Assembly: GCA_015075225.1 (NCBI GenBank)
Contig: JABTUQ010000002.1
Coordinates: 310,001 to 374,000, forward strand
From: Burkholderiales bacterium
Lineage (GTDB): Bacteria; Pseudomonadota; Gammaproteobacteria; Burkholderiales; Nitrosomonadaceae
DNA length: 64,000 nt
Reading direction: 5' to 3'
Positions 16,681 to 25,178 of the stretch are shown piece by piece. The translations under genes and the position numbers were made by a program. The notes under the pieces were generated by a model. It worked only from the letters and a program-made list of their open reading frames with translations, was not told where the DNA came from and made no database searches. Each line of letters begins with the position of its first letter. Positions within the stretch are counted from its first letter, which is position 1.

Positions 16681-18063
16681 TCAGTTGGAGATGCGTTGCA
16701 GGGAGATAGGTGCGAGCCCATTTCCCGAGAGTGTTGCATTTTGTGCATTGCCATTGATCTTGAAAGTGATCGGTTTGCCGTCATGCCCTGACAAACCTGC
16801 GCAACCGGCCGGGTTATAGGTGAAACTGGATAGTTTCAGTGTGCTGCTGGCCGGATCAAACGAGTAGGTGGCCAGCTCAACACCAGGTTTGGCGCATGCA
16901 GCCGGTGTGGACTGTGTAGCGTTGCCGGTCGGATCAACCAGCATATAGCGGTTATCTGGGAAAAACAGGAAAACAGGCGATTTGATCGAATCCTTATTTG
17001 CTGTCCAGGCGCCTACGATACTTTCCGAGTTATTCATTCTCGGGTAACGGATTTCCTGTACGGTAGTCTCGGCTACTTCATCATCAGAGCTGAGTTGCAG
17101 TGGCTCAGAGATATGGAACAGTTCACCAAACAGGCTTGCCTGTTTTCTTTCGCGTTGTACGATCACGATATCAGAGATGATCAGCTCGTTTCCATCAGTG
17201 TAAATACGCCATTTGGGGCGAGGGTGCGATAACCCTGACTGTAAATCGGTATCCACCTCGGTTGTGCTGACGAGTTTGAAGCCGCGCTCATCATATTCGA
17301 CTGCTTTGGCTGTGCCGTATTCCACGCCAGCAGTAAATACCAGTTTGCTGCCACAGGAACGGTTGGCATCGCATGAATCATCCGGAGTAGCGATTCCATG
17401 CAGATATTCTCCGCTGCCATCAGTTGAAAAACGGAAGAAATTCAGGCTGGTGTCATCCTGATTTACCCAGAGATGGCTGCCCAGAAGATTGACTGCTTGC
17501 GACAAAAAATGTGTATTGGCTTCATCCGCTGTTTTGATACTGCCAGGAATGCTGGCGGCCTCACGGGCAGCAGCAAGAGCCGGGGAGTTTGAGAAGTTGG
17601 CGGGATCAGTTTTCAGATCAAGAGAGGCATCGAGGGCATCAGCTGCAGCCAGTGGGATGGAGATACCATTGTTGGGGTCATTGTCTGCATCGAGCGATTG
17701 AAACAGAATCAGCAGATTGAGCAGTTTGTTCTGATCGCCAGCAGCAAGTTCGATTGCCGTAGTCAGCCCTGTTGCATTAATTTTGCCAAGATTCAGCTTG
17801 CCAATACGGAATTCGACGCTATCACCGTGGTTGAATTTGTAAAGACCGGTTGCATCGGTTATTCCCGATGCGCCAGATGCAGCTGCATACGATACGCCTT
17901 CCACGGCGGAATCAGTCAGGACGCCAGTAGCCGGCCCCTGAAGTTTTACAACCTGTTTTTTATCGACAATGGTTTCCTGCTGGCTGTCGCACGCTGTCAG
18001 GTTTAATGCGAACAGGCTTGTGATGAGCAATTGGATGGTGGTTTTCTTGTTCACTATTTTCAT
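16681..18063 (-). CDS. Lipoprotein of unknown function
   Basis: 460 residues from the ATG at 18061-18063. The N-terminus has a lipoprotein signal (MKIVNKKTTIQLLITSLF then LTAC), so it is anchored in a membrane by its N-terminal Cys. After a short linker comes a domain with ATGVLTDSAVEGVSYAAA and TGLYKFNHGDSVEFRIG, a carboxypeptidase-regulatory-like or adhesin-like beta domain seen in various secreted lipoproteins of proteobacteria. The C-terminal part (SIVGAWTANKDS to the end) looks like a lipocalin/avidin-like beta barrel. No enzyme motif. The frame continues to 18165, but the lipobox decides the start. No clear ribosome site. Confidence 0.7.
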   Translation of the reverse strand: MKIVNKKTTIQLLITSLFALNLTACDSQQETIVDKKQVVKLQGPATGVLTDSAVEGVSYAAASGASGITDATGLYKFNHGDSVEFRIGKLNLGKINATGLTTAIELAAGDQNKLLNLLILFQSLDADNDPNNGISIPLAAADALDASLDLKTDPANFSNSPALAAAREAASIPGSIKTADEANTHFLSQAVNLLGSHLWVNQDDTSLNFFRFSTDGSGEYLHGIATPDDSCDANRSCGSKLVFTAGVEYGTAKAVEYDERGFKLVSTTEVDTDLQSGLSHPRPKWRIYTDGNELIISDIVIVQRERKQASLFGELFHISEPLQLSSDDEVAETTVQEIRYPRMNNSESIVGAWTANKDSIKSPVFLFFPDNRYMLVDPTGNATQSTPAACAKPGVELATYSFDPASSTLKLSSFTYNPAGCAGLSGHDGKPITFKINGNAQNATLSGNGLAPISLQRISN

Positions 18064-18446
18064 TGTATTGAGATAATGCAAGTTAGATTGTTTGTGACAT
18101 GGCAATCCGCTCGTTAGTAGCACATTGCAATTGTAATCCTGCAATAGAAGAGGATAATGCGCCATTTTAACGGTATTTGCAGATTACAACCCGGTATGGA
18201 TGGCTGATTATAGTCGATGAATAAAGCAGTGTGGCTAAATCTTGAAATGACGGGATTATGATGTTATCCGGCGTCGATATGCTTGTAACAAATTGATTTG
18301 CTGTTATGTTTATGCCCATCTGCGTCAAGTGATTGAGTGGAAAAAGATCATGTTCACTGCTAAGGTATTCTGTCGCAGCAATTTCAATTTTCTTTCCCGG
18401 TGGGTTTTGTATTTGTTTCCTGACAGAGAGGTGATACTGAAAATAT
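18064..18446. other. Divergent promoter region between lipoprotein and Rieske oxygenase genes
   Basis: About 380 bases without a gene, AT-rich. It must carry the start signals for both divergent genes, but I found no hexamer pair good enough to name. Near its right end GAGGTGAT (18429-18436) matches the anti-Shine-Dalgarno sequence very well, about 10 bases ahead of the oxygenase ATG at 18447. No repeat element recognised. Confidence 0.45.
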
Positions 18447-19550
18447 ATGTCCAGCTTTGTACAAACTTCCGATGCTGCACTCGCACAACCGCAACTTTCT
18501 ATTGATTGGTATTTGAATCCACGGATATTCGAGCTGGAAAAACAGTTGTTGTTTGATCAGGGTCCGGGGTACGTCGGGCACGAACTGATGGTGCCAGAGA
18601 TGGGCGATTATTATGTATCGGCCGCACAAAACAATGCCAAAGTCCTCGTTCGTAACGAAAATGGTATCGAGTTGCTGTCAAATATCTGTCGCCATCGCCA
18701 GGCTACTATCCTTGAGGGGCGTGGTAATTCCAGAAATATAGTGTGTCCCATCCATCGCTGGACTTATGCAATGGATGGCAAATTATTGGGTGCGCCGCAT
18801 TTCAGCAAAAATCCATGTCTGAATCTGGGAAAAACAGGTTTGCAGCACTGGAATGGGCTGATTTTTGCCGGCAAGCGTAACATTCACCGTGATCTGGCTG
18901 ACATGCGATCGCAAGCTGAACTGGATTTTTCCGGGCATGTCCTGGATCGGGTGCAGATAGACCACTATCAGTGCAACTGGAAAACGTTTATAGAGGTTTA
19001 CCTGGAAGATTACCACGTTGATCCCTTTCACCCAGGGTTGGGCCATTTCGTGGATACCAGGCAGCTTGAATGGGAATTTGGTGATTGGTACAGCGTACAG
19101 ACGGTTGGTGTGAATCCCGATTTTAATCATGCGGGTTCGGAGGTGTATCAGGAGTGGCACGCGCAAGTGCTGCAGCAGAACAATCAGCAGATTCCCCGCC
19201 ATGGAGCGATCTGGCTGCTTTATTACCCTAATATCATGGTTGAATGGTATCCAAATACGCTGGTTGTCAGCACACTATTGCCAACTGGTTTGGAGCAGTG
19301 CATGAATGTTGTCGAATTTTATTATCCGGAAGAAATTGCCCTGTTTGAACGTGAATTTGTAGAGCGAGAGCAAGCTGCCTATCAGGAAACCGCCAGGGAA
19401 GATGATGAAATCTGCAGGCGAATTACAGCAGGGCGGCGTGCTTTATATGAGCAGGGGATGAATGAAACGGGGCCTTATCAGCAGCCGATGGAGGCGGGCA
19501 TGGAACATTTTCACCGTTTCCTGCGGCGCGAAATTGAGCCGCATCTTTAA
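18447..19550 (+). CDS. Rieske non-heme iron oxygenase, alpha-subunit type
   Basis: 367 residues. The N-terminal Rieske domain binds a 2Fe-2S cluster through CRH (Cys81, His83) and CPIH (Cys100, His103). The C-terminal catalytic domain has EDYHVDPFHPG, where His190 and His195 bind the mononuclear iron and Asp188 should be the bridging carboxylate. This is the layout of aromatic-ring hydroxylating dioxygenases and related demethylases. The substrate is unknown; no ferredoxin, reductase or beta-subunit gene is beside it. It is followed 11 bases later by a DMT transporter, so the pair may import or export its substrate. Confidence 0.85.
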   Translation: MSSFVQTSDAALAQPQLSIDWYLNPRIFELEKQLLFDQGPGYVGHELMVPEMGDYYVSAAQNNAKVLVRNENGIELLSNICRHRQATILEGRGNSRNIVCPIHRWTYAMDGKLLGAPHFSKNPCLNLGKTGLQHWNGLIFAGKRNIHRDLADMRSQAELDFSGHVLDRVQIDHYQCNWKTFIEVYLEDYHVDPFHPGLGHFVDTRQLEWEFGDWYSVQTVGVNPDFNHAGSEVYQEWHAQVLQQNNQQIPRHGAIWLLYYPNIMVEWYPNTLVVSTLLPTGLEQCMNVVEFYYPEEIALFEREFVEREQAAYQETAREDDEICRRITAGRRALYEQGMNETGPYQQPMEAGMEHFHRFLRREIEPHL

Positions 19551-19561
19551 TAAACCGGGGT

Positions 19562-20440
19562 TTGGCAGCTGGAATGGCCTCGTTATGGATGCTGGTGGCA
19601 GGTTTCTTGTTCGCCTGTATGGGGGTGCTGGTCAAACTGGCTGCAACGTTCTTTTCCAATACCGAGCTGGTATTTTATCGGTCGTTGGTGGGGGTTGTTA
19701 CAACTTTCCTGGCCATGCGCGCCTATGGCATGCCTCTTGTGACCGAACATTGGAAAACCCATTTTTGGCGTGGATTGTCCGGGTTGTGTGGCGTGCTGCT
19801 GTTTTTTTACTGTATTTTGCAATTGCCATTAGCAACCGCGATTTCGTTAAATAATACCTGGCCGCTGTTTTTGGCATTTTTGGCCATGATGCTTCTGAAA
19901 AAAGAATTCAACTGGTTACTGGCAGCAGCACTGGTAATGGGTTTCATGGGTGTGATTTTGCTGCTGAGACCTACTTTGGCGGAAGGTCAGTGGTATATGG
20001 CGCTAATCGGTATAGGTTCCGGCTTGTTCGCAGGTGTCGCTCATTACCATGTCAAGCAGTTGAGTGAACTAGGTGAGTCAGAGTGGATCACTGTGTTTTA
20101 TTTTACCCTGGTCTGTACAGTCGTCACCGGCGTGTGGCTGGTATTTACTGCCTTTAGTCCAGTCAATCTGCATAGTCTGATGCTGGTGCTGGGTATCGGC
20201 GTGACAGCAACCTTGGCGCAGCTGGCCATTTCACGTGCGCACCGAGGAAGCAATATCATCACTGTTGGCGTGCTTTCTTATAGCTCGGTACTATTTGCTG
20301 GATTGCTGGATTTGTTTCTCTGGGATGCACGTTTGCCCGTTTCTGCGTGGATGGGAATGGGACTGATCATTCTGGGCGGATTGTTATGTATCCGGAAGAT
20401 ACCGGCACAACGTCCGGACGTTATTACTCTGGATGATTGA
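19562..20440 (+). CDS. EamA/DMT-superfamily transporter
   Basis: 292 residues with about ten membrane helices arranged as two EamA repeats (roughly residues 5-135 and 150-280), each about five helices, as in drug/metabolite exporters of the RhaT/YdcZ-like 10-TM type. The FYRSLVG and AISLNNTWPLF patterns fit the family. The substrate cannot be inferred. It starts 11 bases after the Rieske oxygenase stop. A TTG at 19562 and ATGs at 19574 and 19586 are possible starts; GGGG just before the TTG slightly favours it. Confidence 0.82.
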   Translation: MAAGMASLWMLVAGFLFACMGVLVKLAATFFSNTELVFYRSLVGVVTTFLAMRAYGMPLVTEHWKTHFWRGLSGLCGVLLFFYCILQLPLATAISLNNTWPLFLAFLAMMLLKKEFNWLLAAALVMGFMGVILLLRPTLAEGQWYMALIGIGSGLFAGVAHYHVKQLSELGESEWITVFYFTLVCTVVTGVWLVFTAFSPVNLHSLMLVLGIGVTATLAQLAISRAHRGSNIITVGVLSYSSVLFAGLLDLFLWDARLPVSAWMGMGLIILGGLLCIRKIPAQRPDVITLDD

Positions 20441-20529
20441 TCTCCTGTATGGCAGATTTTCAATGATACCAGCGTCACCCCGATTGTTTTTATTCACAAT
20501 TAACATTCATCACACGGAGTTTATGACCC

Positions 20530-20874
20530 ATGATCAATATTGAAAAAAATGACAATCTTATTGTTGTCGCCATTATCGGGGAATTTACCCTGGATGATTT
20601 CAAGCAATTCGAAGATCAGGTGCTGTACCAGTTTCATTTTAGTGGGGAGGCCAATTTGTTGCTGGATTTGCGTGATATGGTGTCATATTCGATGGATGTT
20701 GCCTGGAAAGAAATCAAATTTATGCGCGAGCATGGCAGTAAAATCAACCGTGTGGCTGTGGTAACAGATAGTCAATGGCAAGTGTGGAGTGCGTGGGTTT
20801 CCAATTTGTTTACGGATGCGGATGTGGTCGTATTCCCTGATTACGATGAAGCGTACGGCTGGGCTGGAGAGTGA
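20530..20874 (+). CDS. STAS/SpoIIAA-like protein
   Basis: 114 residues of the STAS/SpoIIAA-like family (DUF3478 group): an N-terminal strand INIEKNDNLIVVAIIGEFTLDDF, then NLLLDLRDM and an Asp-rich end, with a Rossmann-like alternation of strands and helices. Family members occur singly and their roles are poorly known. ATG at 20530 with GGAG about 13 bases upstream. It begins a row of three genes on the plus strand with two small membrane proteins. Confidence 0.75.
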   Translation: MINIEKNDNLIVVAIIGEFTLDDFKQFEDQVLYQFHFSGEANLLLDLRDMVSYSMDVAWKEIKFMREHGSKINRVAVVTDSQWQVWSAWVSNLFTDADVVVFPDYDEAYGWAGE

Positions 20875-20922
20875 TCAGATTAAAATGTTGGATTCGGTTT
20901 AGCTAGCCGGAGGGTGGTCGAA

Positions 20923-21399
20923 ATGGAAGATTTTGTGTTGGCAAGAGTATTGCATGTGCTGGGCGTGGTGCTGTGGATAGGTGGTGTTGCAATGGTGACA
21001 ACCACATTGTTGCCGGTAATAGCGCGAATGCCACCGGATTATGACCGGATGAATATCTTTCAGCGTATTGAGAAACGTTTTGCACGTCAGGCCAGATTCA
21101 CTACGATGCTGGTCGGATTGAGTGGTTTTTACATGGTTCATGTGCTTGATGCCTGGTATCGTTTTACCGAGATACGCTACTGGTGGATGCATGCTATGGT
21201 ACTAGTGTGGGGTATATTTACCCTGTTTTTGTTTGTGCTGGAGCCGCGCGTATTGCATAAAAAAGCCAGTGAAAGTGCACAACAGGATCCCGAGGCTACT
21301 CTGGACAGAATGCAACGAATGCACTGGCTTCTGTTGAGCCTAAGCCTGGTTGCTGTGGCAGGTGCTGTTGCAGGTAGTCATGGCTGGCTATTTTTCTGA
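20923..21399 (+). CDS. Four-helix membrane protein, CopD/DUF2269-like
   Basis: 158 residues with four membrane segments, an early conserved His in the pattern ARVLHVLGVVLWIGGVAM, and others near WWMHAM and RMHWLLL. The pattern H-x3-V-x3-G recalls CopD-type and related membrane proteins in which helical histidines bind copper or haem; this is a resemblance, not a proof. The start is the ATG at 20923: GGAGGG (20909-20914) lies eight bases upstream, whereas the GTG at 20914 overlaps it. Two bases separate it from the next gene. Confidence 0.65.
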   Translation: MEDFVLARVLHVLGVVLWIGGVAMVTTTLLPVIARMPPDYDRMNIFQRIEKRFARQARFTTMLVGLSGFYMVHVLDAWYRFTEIRYWWMHAMVLVWGIFTLFLFVLEPRVLHKKASESAQQDPEATLDRMQRMHWLLLSLSLVAVAGAVAGSHGWLFF

Positions 21400-21401
21400 A
21401 C

Positions 21402-21785
21402 ATGATGATTGACTACTTCATACTGAAATATTTGCATGTGTCGTGCGTGGCCATCAGCTACACGCTGTTTGTATTGCGTGGGACATGGATGCTGACGACT
21501 TCTCCCCGGCTGCAGCAACGCTGGGTTAAGGTTGTACCACACGTTAACGATACGGTTTTGTTGCTGAGTGCCATTACGCTCGCAGTTCTAACCCATAGAA
21601 ATCCGCTGGTTGAAACCTGGTTGGCAGCCAAGATTGTTGGCTTGCTGGTTTATATCCTGCTCGGCTTTGTTGCTTTCAGATTAGGTAAAACACGACGGAC
21701 AAAAGTGACAGCCTGGATATTGGCGCAAATCGTGTTTGCCTACATTGTGGCAGTTGCGCTGACCAAAAATCCTTTTGTATTGTGA
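21402..21785 (+). CDS. SirB-family membrane protein
   Basis: 127 residues, four hydrophobic segments, with YFILKYLHVSCVAISYTLFVLRG at the N-terminus and PHVNDTVLLLSAI and LAAKIVGLLVYI further on; these match the SirB/SirB2 family of small inner-membrane proteins whose function is unknown. Conserved histidines within helices are again notable. It begins two bases after the preceding membrane protein gene, which indicates co-translation. A second ATG follows directly at 21405. Confidence 0.78.
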   Translation: MMIDYFILKYLHVSCVAISYTLFVLRGTWMLTTSPRLQQRWVKVVPHVNDTVLLLSAITLAVLTHRNPLVETWLAAKIVGLLVYILLGFVAFRLGKTRRTKVTAWILAQIVFAYIVAVALTKNPFVL

Positions 21786-21900
21786 TCTAATACAGCACAC
21801 GCAATAATCGTCAGGCGTGCTCTGGTAGCTCGGAAGTTTCTCAATAACTGGTGATGCCTGTGAATACCTCATACCTGTTATTGATCCGCTATTTTTCTCC

Positions 21901-21927
21901 TTGGCATTTTTGTTACTGATTTATAAT
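21901..21927 (+). promoter_or_regulatory. Possible sigma-70 promoter of the DUF3460 gene
   Basis: TTGGCA at 21901-21906 and TATAAT at 21922-21927, spacer 15 bases. The hexamers are good, the spacing a little short. The DUF3460 gene starts 100 bases downstream. Nothing else is recognised in the 240-base gap. Confidence 0.4.
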
Positions 21928-22027
21928 GGTCACCAAATATGTGTATAAAGTCGGGTTGGTGTAAGTAAATACTGCCCGATATTTGAAGAAAAAATTTGAT
22001 GGTTTTGTGATTTAGAGGCAAGTCAAT

Positions 22028-22243
22028 ATGGATTATTTCTACGAATCAGAGCACACAAAGTTTATGCGGGAATTGTTGGCGAAACGGCCGGAACTCGTAG
22101 AAAAACAAAAGGAAGCACGAGCAATTTGGTGGGATAAAGAAGTGGATCGTGAGGCACTGAAACGATTCAAAGAGGCAAAAATCCCTCAAAAGGGCTACGT
22201 TTATTTTTCATGGCCGAGTCAGGAACAGAAAACAAAAAAATAA
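22028..22243 (+). CDS. DUF3460 family protein
   Basis: 71 residues, mostly charged and helical, matching the DUF3460 family (YESEHTKFMRELLAKRPEL, then RAIWWDKEVD and QKGYVYF). The family is small and, as far as I know, confined to betaproteobacteria, where it is one of the better lineage markers in this window. Function unknown; no domain, signal or membrane segment. AGAGGCA lies about nine bases before the ATG. Confidence 0.82.
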   Translation: MDYFYESEHTKFMRELLAKRPELVEKQKEARAIWWDKEVDREALKRFKEAKIPQKGYVYFSWPSQEQKTKK

Positions 22244-22277
22244 TTTCTCGCTTCAGTTGCCTTCTTTTGATGCCGCG

Positions 22278-22306
22278 TTAAAACAATTACCAGAAGATTG
22301 TATAAT
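22278..22306 (+). promoter_or_regulatory. Possible promoter of tRNA-Arg
   Basis: TTAAAA (22278-22283) and TATAAT (22301-22306) with a 17-base spacer, about 115 bases before the tRNA. The -10 is perfect, the -35 only fair. Distance is long, implying a processed leader. Confidence 0.4.
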
Positions 22307-22420
22307 GGCGGCTCACTATTTGAGAAACGCTGGCCTGATCCATAAAGTTTTTTTGCGTATTAGCTGCATTTTGCTCATTTCCTGCAAAAAACAAGACTCC
22401 AACAAGAAATTCCTCTCCAA

Positions 22421-22496
22421 GCGCCCATAGCTCAGTGGATAGAGTACCGCCCTCCGAAGGCGGGGGTCACACGTTCGAATCGTGTTGGGCGCGCCA
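22421..22496 (+). tRNA. tRNA-Arg (anticodon CCG)
   Basis: 76 bases with CCA encoded. Acceptor arms GCGCCCA and TGGGCGC pair fully; D arm has AGCTCAGTGGATAGAGT; the anticodon stem-loop is CCGCCCTCCGAAGGCGG with CCG as anticodon; the T loop is TTCGAAT. It reads the CGG codon. Decayed insertion sequences begin about 160 bases downstream. Confidence 0.95.
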
Positions 22497-22716
22497 AGTA
22501 TTCTTTCAGCTATAAGTACATAAACGTTTTGTTATCACTCTTGCCAAGCATAGATTCTGATGCTTGATCGTCCATCGGTGTAAGGTAACTGTTTATATCG
22601 CCAAACACACTTTTACTTGGCCAGGAGTGGTAGTTCCCCCTTTTATGGCAGTGCTTAGAGCCTGTTCAAAATCTTATTTTGGTAGATACTTTTTGAATGA
22701 GAAAGTACTATTCTAG

Positions 22717-23588
22717 GGCATGTTCTCAATCATGCGAATAGCTGTATGCCATATGCAATTGACGCTGAATAAATCGTTCACGGTCAATGACATGGCGAGG
22801 GGCTGTTCATAGTGGATGAATTATGGTCATATCCTGACTTTTGCGCAGGAGTCAGGATGGACCGGATGATGTTACGAGATGACCAGTGGGCACGCATTGA
22901 GCAGCTATTGCCGGGCAAGAAGGGCGATCCTGGCTGCACGGCGGGACAACCGACGCTTTGTCGAAGCCGTTCTCTGGATCATGCGTACCGGCAGTCCGTG
23001 GCGTGACCTGCCCGAAGAGCGGGCATTGGCATCGGACTTTCGTCCGCTTCTCGCGCTGGCGCGAAAGTTGTCTGAGCGTGGCAACAGCACTGCAAGGCGA
23101 TGCTGACGGAGCATTGTTCATTGACTCGACCATCGTGCGCCCTACCAGCACTCCGCTGGCGCAAAGCAGGCCAACAGGGGAATTGGCCGTTCACGGACTG
23201 GACCACCGACTGCATGTCGCCGTGGATGCCTTGGGCAATCCGCTGCGGATAATCTCTCGGCCGGCCAGTTGCCGATATCGACATAAGCGATGCACTGATC
23301 AGGATCAGCCCGTCAGATTCGTTGTGGCTGACAAAGGGTACGACTCGGATGCCTTCGTCACCGCGATTACAACCAAGGCAGTCAGGCGGTCATCCCGCCA
23401 CGCTCCAACAGACTCAACCCGCGCGTTCGACCGCCATATCTACAAGACCCGCAATCTGATCGAGTTGCGTTTCCGCACGTATCAAACAATTCAGACGCAT
23501 CGCCACGCGCTACGACAAACCCGCACAATCCTTCCTGTCGTTCGTCCAGCTACTGCGCTATCGCCTGGTTGACGATTGAGAACACACC
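22717..23588 (+). mobile_element. IS427-like element B, nested in element A
   Basis: About 870 bases with inverted ends GGCATGTTCTCAATC and GATTGAGAACACACC, bordered on both sides by CTAG (22713-22716 and 23589-23592), the kind of short target repeat used by the IS427 group of the IS5 family. It contains a broken transposase. Confidence 0.75.
22857..23574 (+). pseudogene. IS427-group transposase, frameshifted
   Basis: Fragments of an IS5-family (IS427 group) DDE transposase are spread over different frames: MMLRDDQWARIEQLLPG, RRFVEAVLWIMRTGSPWRDL, GHWHRTFVRFSRWRE, then GALFIDSTIV (first Asp), VVADKGYDSDAF (second Asp) and YKTRNLIELRF (Glu). At least three frame changes separate them, one near 22938 where a base of a GCG repeat seems lost. 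It cannot give an active enzyme. Confidence 0.8.
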
Positions 23589-23592
23589 CTAG

Positions 23593-24357
23593 TGATATTG
23601 GTCGAACAGTTTGAGCAGGTGCGCCTGTTGTTGAGGGTGCGCGGAAGAAGACACGTCCGCGAACCGTGGATTTGTACGAGGTATTCTGTGCGGTACTATA
23701 TTTACTCAAGAGCGGCTGCCAGTGGCGCCTGTTGCCGGACGGTTTTCCGAAGTGGCGCACGGTGCATGCATACTTCACGATCTGGAGCGAGCCAGATGTG
23801 CAGGGAGTGAGTCTGCTGGAGCGGGCGTTAAAAAAAATCCGTTGGCGAGGTTCGTACCAGACAAGGGCGCAACGCTTGCAGCACGTTCTTGATCGTGGAC
23901 GCGCAGAGCGTGAAGAACACGGACACGGCGGGTCAGAAGGGTTATGACGCAGGCAAGAAGGTATCGGGCATCAAACGCCATATCGCGGTAGATACGCAAG
24001 GTTGCCGCGTGCCATTGCGGTGACAACAGCGGAGGTAACCGATCGCAAAGGCGCATTGCAAGCGCTGGAGCGCTGCAAACCAGAACTGGAGCACGCAAAG
24101 TCTGCTGTGCGACAGCGGCTACCCGAAAACTGTTTGCTGAAGAGGTACGAAAAATCTGGGAGAGCCTGTCACAGGCAGATTGCCAAGCGGAGTGAGCTGC
24201 AGTACCTTCAAGGTCATGCCCAAACGCTGGATTGTTGGGCGTAGCTTTGCCTGGCTGAGAAGAATCGGCGGCTGTGGAAAAACTGCGAGCGTAAACCACT
24301 ACCAGCTTGCGGTTTATCCATATGGCCTTCCAGCTCTTCTTGTCAAAGATTTTGAAC
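23593..24357 (+). pseudogene. IS5-family transposase of element A, interrupted and frameshifted
   Basis: The first codons are at 22697-22716, before element B. The rest reads in pieces: FEQVRLLL, DLYEVFCAVLYLLKSGCQWR, then in another frame KNTDTAGQKGYDAGKKVSG with the first catalytic Asp region, TAEVTDRKGALQALERCKP, and MPKRWIVGRSFAWL. In the last motif the catalytic Glu expected after WIV is Gly (GAG changed to GGG), so the copy was probably dead before or besides its frameshifts. Very similar to element C. Confidence 0.8.
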
Positions 24358-24363
24358 AGGTTC

Positions 24364-25172
24364 GGTGGTTTACAATCTTTCTCCATCGCTGATAATACGG
24401 GGATGAAGAGAACGAAATATGCTAGCGATATCAGCAGAGAACAATTTGCCGGGATAGAGCCACTTCTGCGTAGTGTCCGACGCAGCACCAAGCCCGACGG
24501 TGGATCTATGCGAGTCCCTGTGCGGTACTGTATCTGCTGCACCGGTTGCCAATGGAGGTTCCTGCCTGGCGAGTTTCCCAAATGGCAGAGGTGTACGCCT
24601 ATTGGCGTAATGGAGGATGTGACCAGCACGGTGTAAGCGTGCTGGAGCGGCGATAAAAATCAGGTTGGCGCGGCCCTGAGAACAGGGCGCAACGCGCAGC
24701 GTTCTTGATCGTGGATGCGCAGAGCGTGAAGAACACGGATGCGGCGGGTCAGAAGGGTTATGACGCTGGCAAGAAGGTATCGGGCATCAAACGCCATATC
24801 GCGGTCGATACGCAAGGCTTGCCACGCCATTGCAGGTGACCAGCGGGTAAACCGATCGCAAGGCGCATTGCAGCGTTGGCGCGCTGCAAACCGAACCTGG
24901 TACGTGCAAAGTCTGCTGGCGACAGCGGTTATAGCCGGAAACCGTTTGCCAGAGGTGCGAAAATCCTGGGAGGCCGTCACAGTGCAGATTGCCAAGCGGA
25001 TTGAGCTGCATACCTTCAAGGTCATGCCCAAACGCTGGATTGTTGGCGCAGCTTTGCCTGGCTGGAGAAGAATCGGCGGCTGTGGAAAACTGCGAGCGTA
25101 AACTCAATACCAGCTTGATTTATCCGCCATGGCTTTCCTGGCTCTGCTACTCAGAAGATCGTAAACAGGCTC
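24364..25172 (+). mobile_element. Decayed IS5-family element C, directly behind element A
   Basis: About 810 bases, same family as element A. Right end AAGATCGTAAACAGGCTC (25155-25172). The left end, near GGTTTACAATCTT (24367-24379), abuts or overlaps the right end of A. TTA follows at 25173-25175 and also precedes element A at 22655-22657, as if A and C together occupy one original TTA target site. Confidence 0.7.
24403..25164 (+). pseudogene. IS5-family transposase of element C, frameshifted
   Basis: Starts MKRTKYASDISREQFAGIEP, continues GCQWRFLPGEFPKWQR, then changes frame several times; the stretch encoding QSVKNTDAAGQKGYDAGKK to IAVDTQG (about 24715-24820) is nearly identical to the same region of element A (about 23900-24003). 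At the codon for the catalytic Glu (about 25043) one base is lost. The original stop would be TAA at 25162-25164. Confidence 0.78.
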
Positions 25173-25178
25173 TTAGAT

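Larger units (their letters stand above)
22658..24363 (+). mobile_element. Decayed IS5-family element A, interrupted by element B
   Basis: Left end GAGCCTGTTCAAAATCTT at 22658-22675; right end AAGATTTTGAACAGGTTC at 24346-24363, an inverted match with one difference. The transposase start (ATG at 22697, MRKYYS) is cut after a few codons by element B at a CTAG site and resumes after it at 23593. Without B the element is about 830 bases, a normal IS5-family size. TTA lies on its left flank. Confidence 0.75.

Noticed and set aside
22421..25175. Genomic island inserted at tRNA-Arg
   Set aside because: No integrase and no repeated tRNA end was found; only IS remnants are present, and they have their own target sites.
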